Origin: JAKAJA01 sp037440125
Lineage (GTDB): Bacteria > Acidobacteriota > UBA4820 > DSQY01
Direction: 5' to 3'
DNA: 11,437 bases
Assembly: GCA_037440125.1 (NCBI GenBank)
Contig: JBBIUU010000097.1
Coordinates: forward strand, 1-11,437
Made by a program: the position numbers and the translations under genes. Below, piece after piece: positions 6,041 to 11,437 of this stretch. Below the pieces are notes generated by a model. That model saw only the letters and a list, made by a program, of their open reading frames with translations, was not told the DNA's origin and made no database searches. Positions within the stretch are counted from its first letter, which is position 1, and every line of letters begins with the position of its first letter.

Positions 6041-7186
6041 ATGAAGATCTTCGTCCCGAAAGAGACCCGGCCGGAGGAGAGGCGTGCGGCGCTCGTCCCC
6101 GAGTCGGTCAAGAAGCTGGTGAAGGCCGGTGCGTCGGTGGCCGTCGAGAGCGGCGCCGGGGGCGGCTCCTTCATCGCCGACGAGGCCTTCGCCGAGGCGG
6201 GGGCCTCGATCGTTCAGGACTCCGCGTCGGCGCTCCGCGAAGCGGATGTCGTCCTCTCGGTGGATGCCCCATCGGCCTCCTGGGTCGCCGCGCTCAAGCC
6301 CGGGGCCATGCTCCTCGCGCCCCTCTCGGCCACGAAGAATCTCGACCTCGTGAAGGCGCTGAGGGACCGGGGGACGACGGCCTTCTCCACCGACGCCATC
6401 CCCAGGATCTCGCGGGCCCAGTCCATGGACGTGCTCTCCTCCATGGCGTCCATCGCGGGGTACAAGGCGGTCCTCCTTGCCGCGGACGCCCTTCCCAAGT
6501 ACTTCCCCATGCTCATGACGGCCGCGGGGACGGTCCTCCCCGCGAAGGTCTTCGTCGTCGGCGCGGGCGTGGCGGGCCTCCAGGCCATCGCCACCGCGCG
6601 GCGGCTCGGCGCGGTCGTCGAGGCCACGGACACGCGTCCCGCCGTGAAGACGGAGATCGAGAGCCTGGGGGCGAAGTTCGTGGGCGTGGAGACCGGAGAG
6701 GAGGCCCAGGACAAGGGCGGCTACGCCAAAAAACTCTCGGAGGACTTCTATCGGAAGCAGGCCGAGCTCATCGCGAAGCACTGCGCGGTCGCGGACGTGG
6801 TCATCACCACGGCCCTCATCGGCGGCGTGACGGCCCCGCGACTCATCACGGCCGCCATGGTGGAGGCCATGCGGCCCGGCTCGGTCCTCGTGGACCTCGC
6901 GGCCACGGGCGGTGGAAACTGCGAGCTCACCCGGCCCGGCGAGACGGTGGAGCACGGCGGCGTGAAGATCCTCGGGCCCTTGAACCTGCCCTCCGAGGTG
7001 GCCGTGCACGGCAGCCTCCTCTTCTCGCGCAACGCGACCGCGTTCCTCCTGGCGTTCCTCAAGGACGGCGAGTTCCAGCTCGACCTCTCGGACGACATCC
7101 TCAAGGAGGCCACCGTGACGCACGGCGGGAAGGTCCTCCATGGGCCCACCCTGCAAGCCTTGGAGAAGGAAGGAGCGGCATCATGA
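6041..7186 (+). CDS. pntAA: NAD(P)+ transhydrogenase subunit alpha, part 1 (NAD(H)-binding domain I)
   Basis: This 381-residue soluble subunit binds NAD(H) and transfers hydride to NADP+ held by PntB. The N-terminus MKIFVPKETRPEERR matches the family start and follows GGAGGG by three bases. The loop PRISRAQSMD carries the Arg122, Gln127 and Asp130 trio known as the RQD loop in the Rhodospirillum rubrum enzyme, followed by Ser133. The Rossmann motif GAGVAGLQA (174-182) and EATDTRP (194-200) form the dinucleotide site. The protein ends without membrane helices, so this is the three-gene arrangement in which the alpha subunit's membrane part is a separate gene. The stop overlaps the next start as ATGA, which indicates translational coupling. 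The complex uses proton entry to drive NADPH formation. Confidence 0.95.
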   Translation: MKIFVPKETRPEERRAALVPESVKKLVKAGASVAVESGAGGGSFIADEAFAEAGASIVQDSASALREADVVLSVDAPSASWVAALKPGAMLLAPLSATKNLDLVKALRDRGTTAFSTDAIPRISRAQSMDVLSSMASIAGYKAVLLAADALPKYFPMLMTAAGTVLPAKVFVVGAGVAGLQAIATARRLGAVVEATDTRPAVKTEIESLGAKFVGVETGEEAQDKGGYAKKLSEDFYRKQAELIAKHCAVADVVITTALIGGVTAPRLITAAMVEAMRPGSVLVDLAATGGGNCELTRPGETVEHGGVKILGPLNLPSEVAVHGSLLFSRNATAFLLAFLKDGEFQLDLSDDILKEATVTHGGKVLHGPTLQALEKEGAAS

Positions 7187-7479
7187 GCGTGGACGTCCTC
7201 ATCTCCCACCTGTGGGTCTTCCTCCTCGCGACCTTCGTGGGCCTCCTCGTCATCCGGCGCGTCTCGCCCCTCCTGCACACGCCGCTCATGTCCCTGACGA
7301 ACGCCATCTCGGCCATCGCCGTCGTCGGCTCCATCCTCGTCGCCGGGAAGCAGGAATCCACCCTGAGCGCGGTTCTGGGCACGGCCGCCGTGACGGCTTC
7401 CATGATCAACATCGTGGGCGGCTACCTCATCACCTACCGGATGCTCGCCATGTTCAAGAAGGGCGGGCCCAAGAAATGA
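7183..7479 (+). CDS. pntAB: NAD(P)+ transhydrogenase subunit alpha, part 2 (membrane)
   Basis: This 98-residue membrane subunit supplies the alpha-side helices of the proton channel domain II. The ATG at 7183 lies in ATGA, overlapping the pntAA stop, with AAGGAG seven bases upstream. Three hydrophobic segments are visible at about 8-25, 39-57 and 60-84. The pattern VSPLLHTPLMSLTNAIS, with TASMINIVGGYLIT further on, is characteristic of PntAB, and the length is usual for the family. The tail FKKGGPKK is basic and probably cytoplasmic. It sits in an unbroken operon between pntAA and pntB. Confidence 0.94.
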   Translation: MSVDVLISHLWVFLLATFVGLLVIRRVSPLLHTPLMSLTNAISAIAVVGSILVAGKQESTLSAVLGTAAVTASMINIVGGYLITYRMLAMFKKGGPKK

Positions 7480-8876
7480 TGGGCATCGAACAGGTCATCC
7501 AGATCGTCTACATCCTGTCGGCGGCGTGCTTCATCCTCGCCCTCAACTGGATGAGCGCCGTGCCCACCGCACGTCGAGGCGTCCTGACGGGGGTCCTGGG
7601 CATGGTCCTCGCCGTGGGCGGCACGCTCATCCGGCCCGAGGTGGCGCACTACCAGTGGATCGCCGTGGCCTTCGTCGTGGGGACCGTCATCGGCGTCCCG
7701 ATGGCCATGATGCCCATGACCGCCGTCCCCCAGCGGACGGCTCTGTCGCACGCCTTCGGGGCCCTCGCCGCCGCCCTCGTCGGGACGGCCGAGTACTTCC
7801 TGCGCGCGGGGCACCAGGACATGGACCGCTTCACCATGGGCGCACTCGCGCTGGAGGTCATCCTCGGCTTCCTCACCTTCACGGCGAGCCTCATGGCCTT
7901 CGGCAAGCTCCAGGAGGTCCTTCCCCAGCGGCCCATCACCTACCGGGGCCAGAACTTCGTGAACCTGGGAATCCTGGGCGCCTCGGTGGCCATCGGCGCC
8001 TACCTCGTCCTCCACCCCGGGAGCCACGGCCTCTTCCTGGCCATGGCGGGGCTCTCGCTCGCCTTCGGCGTCCTCCTCATCATCCCCATCGGCGGGGCCG
8101 ACATGCCCACGGTGATCTCCCTCCTCAACTCCTACGCGGGCCTCTCCGCGGCGGCCATGGGGTTCGTTCTCGACAACAAGCTTCTGATCATCGCGGGCTC
8201 CCTCGACGGGAGCTCGGGCCTCATCCTCTCCATCATCATGTGCAAGGCCATGAACCGGAGCTTCGCGAACGTGCTCTTCGGCGCCTTCGGCCAGGCGAGC
8301 GCCTCGGCAGCCGCCTCAGGCGAGCAGAAGACGTACCGCAGCGCCACCGCGGAGGAGGCCGCGAGCCTCCTCCTCAGCGCCTCCTCGGTGATGGTCGTGC
8401 CGGGCTACGGCATGGCCGCGGCGCAGGCCCAGCACAAAGTCCGCGAACTCTACGACGCGCTCACGAGGAGCGGCGTCAGCGTGAAGTTCGCCATCCACCC
8501 GGTGGCGGGGCGCATGCCCGGCCACATGAACGTCCTCCTCGCCGAGGCCAACATCCCCTACGACGCGCTCCTCGAGCTTGAGGACGCCAACGCCGAGCTG
8601 CCGCAGACCGATGTGGCCCTGGTGATAGGCGCCAACGACGTCACGAACCCCGCGGCGCGCCACGACAAGGGGAGCCCCATCTACGGCATGCCCATCATCG
8701 ACACCGACAGGGCGCGCACGGTCATGGTCATCAAGCGCAGCATGAACCCAGGCTTCGCGGGCGTGGACAACGAGCTCTACTACCTCGACCGCACGCTCAT
8801 GCTCTTCGGCGACGCCAAGTCGTTCGTGTCCGAGCTCGTCAAGGAGACGCAGGCGCAGGGCGGGGAAGCTAGCTAG
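7476..8876 (+). CDS. pntB: NAD(P)+ transhydrogenase subunit beta
   Basis: The 466-residue beta subunit has a membrane domain II (helices across about 1-265) and a C-terminal NADP(H)-binding domain III (about 290-462). Two adjacent ATGs are possible at 7476 and 7479; the first overlaps the pntAB stop (TGA at 7477-7479), and with no strong Shine-Dalgarno, translation is probably coupled. Membrane features include SHAFG (His92, likely counterpart of the E. coli proton-channel histidine) and GGADMPTVISLLNSYAGLS (Asp209). Domain III has VVPGYGMAAAQAQ, HPVAGRMPGHMNVLLAEA, GANDVTNPAA, PIYGMPI and KRSMNPGFAGVDNELY, all intact. The length fits active PntB. The stop overlaps by eight bases with that of the convergent downstream gene, so no room exists for a separate terminator. 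Confidence 0.95.
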   Translation: MMGIEQVIQIVYILSAACFILALNWMSAVPTARRGVLTGVLGMVLAVGGTLIRPEVAHYQWIAVAFVVGTVIGVPMAMMPMTAVPQRTALSHAFGALAAALVGTAEYFLRAGHQDMDRFTMGALALEVILGFLTFTASLMAFGKLQEVLPQRPITYRGQNFVNLGILGASVAIGAYLVLHPGSHGLFLAMAGLSLAFGVLLIIPIGGADMPTVISLLNSYAGLSAAAMGFVLDNKLLIIAGSLDGSSGLILSIIMCKAMNRSFANVLFGAFGQASASAAASGEQKTYRSATAEEAASLLLSASSVMVVPGYGMAAAQAQHKVRELYDALTRSGVSVKFAIHPVAGRMPGHMNVLLAEANIPYDALLELEDANAELPQTDVALVIGANDVTNPAARHDKGSPIYGMPIIDTDRARTVMVIKRSMNPGFAGVDNELYYLDRTLMLFGDAKSFVSELVKETQAQGGEAS

Positions 8877-9630
8877 GCTGGGGAGAGTCCTCCTCCTGAG
8901 CCTGTACGAGGCGGGCGGGCGGATCTCCAGGAGGACCGATCGCCAGCACCCGCCTGAGGGTACGGCCCTCGGGCCAGGGCGTGAAGGTGTACTCGAAACG
9001 GAGCCGCCCCCTCACGAAGGCCTCCGGGTTGTAGTTGTGGAGCTGGTAGAGCCTCTCGCCGAAGCGGAAGGCCTGATCGGCGTTCCACTCGGGGTGCGGG
9101 CGCGTCCTGAGCACGCGCAGCCGGTCGCCCTCCTCGAGGAGGCGGTCCGGCTCGTCCGCTTTCCCGTACCGTGAGGTCATCCGCGCAGCGTGCCAGGCCC
9201 TCGCGGTCAGGCGCCCCGCGGCGAGGGGTACGGCGAGGTAGAGGCTTCCGGGGACGGAGCCCGCCATGCCCCCTGCGACGGCGCGGACCACGCCGTCGAG
9301 GAGGAGGAGGGTGAGGAGGAAGCCCCGGGGCGTGACCAGAAAGGCGAAGTAAAAGATGAGGCCGTAGTGGGTGATGGGGCCCACGTCGCCCGAGCCGCGT
9401 TCATCCGTGACGAGGGAGGCGACGAGATCGGACATCTCGGCCTGGTAGAGGACGAACCCCCACGCCCAGAAGATGACGCCAAGGACCGCCCAGAGAAACC
9501 CGTGGGCGCTCTGGATCCCGTCCATCCTGAGGAGGTCGGACCACGGCCAGCGATGGCGGCTGCGCTCGGGGAGGAGCGGCCCGAAGAAGACCGTCAGGAC
9601 GACGGCGGACCAGTGGGAGAGGAAGCCCAT
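8869..9630 (-). CDS. polytopic membrane protein of unknown function
   Basis: I do not recognise this 253-residue protein. Hydrophobic stretches at about 3-20, 43-63, 86-112 and 122-139 suggest four or so membrane segments in the N-terminal 140 residues. Residues 150-235 are soluble, basic and aromatic (PHPEWNADQAFRFGERLYQLHNY; FEYTFTPWPEG), and the Pro/Gln-rich tail is probably disordered. The ATG at 9630 lies 23 bases after the stop of the upstream gene and has no visible Shine-Dalgarno, so translation may depend on reinitiation from that gene. An internal Met at residue 36 has no better ribosome site. The gene overlaps the pntB end by eight bases in convergent orientation. It appears to be the last member of a leftward cluster of three uncharacterised genes. 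Confidence 0.8.
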   Translation of the reverse strand: MGFLSHWSAVVLTVFFGPLLPERSRHRWPWSDLLRMDGIQSAHGFLWAVLGVIFWAWGFVLYQAEMSDLVASLVTDERGSGDVGPITHYGLIFYFAFLVTPRGFLLTLLLLDGVVRAVAGGMAGSVPGSLYLAVPLAAGRLTARAWHAARMTSRYGKADEPDRLLEEGDRLRVLRTRPHPEWNADQAFRFGERLYQLHNYNPEAFVRGRLRFEYTFTPWPEGRTLRRVLAIGPPGDPPARLVQAQEEDSPQPS

Positions 9631-9653
9631 GGGGTCAGGGCCGTTTGTGGAAG

Positions 9654-10055
9654 TCAGGTGACGAACCGGAACCCCACGATCTCAGCGGGGTTGACGTAGA
9701 TCCGGATGCTGTTGGCCTGGGGGTTGAGGGGCGTGAGGAAGAAGCCGTGGCTCGGCGGCTCCTTGAGGTCCACGACGCCCGCGAGCCGCTCGCCGTCGCG
9801 GAACGACATCTCCACGCGACGGCCTGCAGGCGTGTTGAACTGGACGGGGGGCGTCTCGCGATTTCTCGTGACCCCCGTCGTGAAGAGGTTGCGCACGAAG
9901 CACACGACCTTGACCTGGCTGAGGAACACGGTGACGTCCTCGTTGGTGGTGGCGTCGCGCAGCAGGAGCTCGCCGTCGGTGGGATGGAAATCCTCGGCGT
10001 ACCCCTGGAGGGTTCGGCCGTCCCTGAAATGGATCACCACGGGCTCATCCTGCAT
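9654..10055 (-). CDS. small protein with two tandem 'F-RDG' beta domains, function unknown
   Basis: This 133-residue soluble protein consists of two copies of a roughly 50-residue beta-rich unit. Copy A (about 6-54) begins VVIHFRDGRTLQGYAEDF and ends SQVKVVCFV; copy B (about 81-132) begins VEMSFRDGERLAGVV and ends PAEIVGFRFV. Similar units occur, as I recall, in acidobacterial and deltaproteobacterial proteins beside PilZ or FHA domains (DUF6982-like); I cannot confirm this here. It has no signal peptide or membrane segment, so it is probably cytoplasmic. The ATG at 10055 follows AAGGGGAG by six bases. The 253-residue membrane protein gene begins 23 bases downstream, suggesting cotranscription and a possible shared job. 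Confidence 0.82.
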   Translation of the reverse strand: MQDEPVVIHFRDGRTLQGYAEDFHPTDGELLLRDATTNEDVTVFLSQVKVVCFVRNLFTTGVTRNRETPPVQFNTPAGRRVEMSFRDGERLAGVVDLKEPPSHGFFLTPLNPQANSIRIYVNPAEIVGFRFVT

Positions 10056-10072
10056 GGGAATCTCCCCTTGAA

Positions 10073-10101
10073 AATATGGGTTGTCCGGGAGTCGGGCGCA
10101 A
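10073..10101 (-). promoter_or_regulatory. candidate promoter for the duplicated-domain gene
   Basis: On the minus strand, TTGCGC (10101-10096) is followed by a 17-base spacer and CATATT (10078-10073), inside the 66-base gap between two leftward genes. Matches are moderate (four of six in the -10). It would give a leader of about 10 bases, so the gene may equally be read from the upstream promoter at 10498-10526. Confidence 0.3.
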
Positions 10102-10121
10102 GCGACGCGCAGCTGACGGGA

Positions 10122-10448
10122 TCAACCTTGAACGTTCCGCCGATTTGGCCAGCCGGTGGCTGAAGCGAACCGCAGCAGCTGGATCCGAAGCCGGCACTCG
10201 GAGGAGGAGGTCAGGCCGACGACCATGACGAAGAGGCCCACGGCGGTGAGGATCCACCCGTCGTGGTCCGCGGCCTTCAGCCACAGGTAGAACCCCGCCG
10301 CGAACGCCGCGAACCCGGCGCCCGCGAGGAGGAGCATCCAGAGCTCGAGACGGCGCAGGTAGCCGGCTTGCGCGGCGCAGAACGCCTCGTCCTCGGCGGC
10401 CCGTATGAGCCAATCCTCACGGGAAGACGCACGCGTCACATCGGCCAT
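10122..10448 (-). CDS. small two-helix membrane protein of unknown function
   Basis: I do not recognise this 108-residue protein (start MADVTRASSREDWL). The ATG at 10448 is chosen because GGAGGAGG lies five bases upstream and a sigma70-like promoter ends about 50 bases upstream; a longer in-frame start at 10526 would lie inside that promoter. Residues 1-34 are charged and probably cytoplasmic. Two membrane helices lie at about 37-58 and 64-82 with a short DHDG turn between them, and the C-terminus is short and basic. It heads a leftward cluster with two further uncharacterised genes and is divergent from the cNMP-binding/DUF1003 gene. Confidence 0.75.
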   Translation of the reverse strand: MADVTRASSREDWLIRAAEDEAFCAAQAGYLRRLELWMLLLAGAGFAAFAAGFYLWLKAADHDGWILTAVGLFVMVVGLTSSSECRLRIQLLRFASATGWPNRRNVQG

Positions 10449-10497
10449 GGGAACCTCCTCCACGACGGGACCGCCCACCGTTGTTAGTACTATGAGC

Positions 10498-10526
10498 AAT
10501 CTAGGACGGTCTTTCGGGCCTGTCAA
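10498..10526 (-). promoter_or_regulatory. sigma70-like promoter for the small membrane protein cluster
   Basis: On the minus strand, a perfect TTGACA (10526-10521) is followed by exactly 17 bases and TAGATT (10503-10498, four of six). A start near 10491 gives a leader of about 43 bases carrying GGAGGAGG before the ATG at 10448. The AT-rich patch contrasts with the GC-rich surroundings. Confidence 0.6.
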
Positions 10527-10630
10527 CGAGCCGGGCGCCTCCGGCGGGGCGCCGTCGGGGAGGCGGAATAGGAGCCCCCCGCGCCGCGGTTACCGAGGTG
10601 GACGACGGACCGGCGCAGGAGGAGACCGAG

Positions 10631-11437
10631 ATGGCAGCGAGCCCCGAGTTCCTGAAGGAGATCGCCCTGTTCGCTTCGATGGACGACGACGAACGCACCG
10701 CCCTGGCCCGAATCTTAGGCGAGGAGAGGTTCCACGAGGGACAGGTGGTCTATGAAGCAGGGGACCAGGGGGGCACCATGCACATCATCCTCGAGGGCGA
10801 GGTCGAGATCTCCCTCAAGGACCAGGACGGGGAGAAGATCGTCCTCGACGAGCTCGGCCCCAACGAGTTCTTCGGCGAGCTCTCCCTCCTCGACGGGGGC
10901 GTGCGTTCGGCAACCGTGACGGCACAGTGCCCCACGCGGGCCCTCGTCCTCCGCCGGGAGGACCTGCTGCCCCTCCTCCACGAGCGCCCCCACATGGCGC
11001 AGGACATGATGGGCGCGCTGGTCAACATCGTCAGGCGCACCGACGCCCTTCTCCGGGGCCGTACGGCTAAGAACGCCAACGAGGTGATCGAGGAGCAGGA
11101 GACCCTCGGTACACGCGTGGCCGACGGCGTGGCGCGATTCGGCGGGAGCTGGACCTTCATCTTCTCCTTCGGGGGGTTCCTGACGGTCTGGGTTCTGCTG
11201 AATACCATCCTCCTGGCCAAGGAGCCCTTCGACGCCTACCCCTTCATCCTCCTAAACCTCTTCCTGTCGATGATCGCCGCCCTGCAGGCGCCCGTCATCA
11301 TGATGAGCCAGAACCGTCAGGACGCCAAGGACCGCATCCGCTCCGAGCTTGACTACCAGGTGAACCTCAAGGCGGAGCTCGGCGTGAGCGAGCTCCTGCG
11401 CAAGGTTGATGCCCTCGAGGAGAAGCTGGACGAGCTG
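10631..11437 (+). CDS. cyclic-nucleotide-binding domain fused to DUF1003 membrane protein (3' partial)
   Basis: The frame is open from ATG 10631 to the window end (269 codons, no stop), so the gene is cut. AGGAGG lies eight bases before the start. Residues 5-125 form a Crp-like cyclic-nucleotide-binding domain. Its phosphate-binding cassette FFGELSLLDGGVRSATV retains the Glu (83) and Arg-Ser (93-94) that contact the nucleotide in cAMP-binding relatives, so ligand binding is plausible, though the ligand is unknown. Residues 155-250 match the DUF1003 region: a VADGVARFGGSW lead-in, two membrane helices (about 174-195 and 203-224), then MMSQNRQDAKDR and DYQVNLKAE. A coiled-coil-like tail (KVDALEEKLDEL) continues past the edge. 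No DNA-binding HTH is seen, so it is a membrane effector and not a transcription factor. It is divergent from the small membrane protein cluster. Confidence 0.9.
   Translation, partial: MAASPEFLKEIALFASMDDDERTALARILGEERFHEGQVVYEAGDQGGTMHIILEGEVEISLKDQDGEKIVLDELGPNEFFGELSLLDGGVRSATVTAQCPTRALVLRREDLLPLLHERPHMAQDMMGALVNIVRRTDALLRGRTAKNANEVIEEQETLGTRVADGVARFGGSWTFIFSFGGFLTVWVLLNTILLAKEPFDAYPFILLNLFLSMIAALQAPVIMMSQNRQDAKDRIRSELDYQVNLKAELGVSELLRKVDALEEKLDEL

Noticed and set aside
4147..6174. 675-codon leftward frame crossing the intergenic region and the pntAA start
   Set aside because: It overlaps the cyclase gene in another frame and runs through the divergent control region. Arg/Pro/Gly-rich composition marks it as spurious.
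6041..7186. Possible loss of the catalytic glutamine in PntAA (LSSM where many relatives have LSSQ)
   Set aside because: The functionally important glutamine belongs to the RQD loop PRISRAQSMD, which is intact. The Met is at a different position.
10449..10526. 26-residue N-terminal extension of the small membrane protein, starting at 10526
   Set aside because: That ATG lies within the TTGACA -35 hexamer and has no ribosome site, whereas 10448 has GGAGGAGG at ideal spacing.
10533..10552. GGCGCC repeated with an 8-base spacer upstream of the cNMP-binding gene
   Set aside because: GGCGCC is self-complementary and common in such GC-rich DNA. There is no U-tract and no clear promoter link.
3027..11437. 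Idea that the diguanylate cyclase and the cNMP-binding protein form one signalling pathway
   Set aside because: They are more than 4.7 kb apart, are separated by the pnt operon and other genes, and Crp-type domains usually bind cAMP or cGMP. Nothing in the sequence links them.
1..11437. Search for tRNA, rRNA, CRISPR arrays, insertion sequences, attachment sites and origins
   Set aside because: No repeat-spacer pattern, transposase-like protein, terminal repeats or tRNA-like fold was noticed on reading either strand.

Overview
The window is a GC-rich bacterial chromosome segment with strong G/C preference at third codon positions. It carries nine genes that I accept, plus the first 15 codons of a tenth. 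A periplasmic-propeller diguanylate cyclase, secreted hydrolases, a split pntAA/pntAB/pntB set and a small protein with two 'F-RDG' repeats together suggest an Acidobacteriota-like organism. A deltaproteobacterial or myxobacterial lineage is also possible. This placement is inference from gene content only. I see no rRNA, tRNA, CRISPR array, insertion sequence or phage gene, and no gene-free stretch longer than about 185 bases.

Left part (1-3015): the start of an unidentified leftward gene (47->1) has its own sigma70-like promoter. That promoter abuts the hairpin terminator of the next leftward gene, a secreted S41-family peptidase (1547->222). Divergent from the peptidase, across a 130-bp control region, is a secreted erythromycin-esterase-family hydrolase (1678-3015). 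Its Shine-Dalgarno lies in a region with two mutually exclusive pairings.

Middle (3027-8876): the esterase gene converges on a 948-residue sensor (5873->3027) with an exported two-component-regulator-type propeller, a Y_Y_Y domain, one membrane span and an intact GGDEF diguanylate cyclase domain carrying an I-site. A 167-bp intergenic region, with a perfect 16-bp palindrome and two hairpins, separates it from the divergent, translationally coupled operon pntAA-pntAB-pntB. This operon encodes the proton-translocating NAD(P)+ transhydrogenase, which couples the proton gradient to NADPH supply.

Right part (8869-11437): three small leftward genes of unknown function follow one another (108-aa two-helix membrane protein, 133-aa duplicated beta-domain protein, 253-aa polytopic membrane protein). 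The last one converges with pntB inside a shared CTAGCTAG. Divergent from this cluster is a gene that runs off the window end, encoding a cyclic-nucleotide-binding domain fused to a DUF1003 membrane domain.

Most of the window is recognisable family members. The parts least explained by known families are the three-gene cassette at 10448->8869 and the cis-regulatory structures at 1652-1672 and 5915-6024. I found no convincing evidence of a wholly new multi-gene system.
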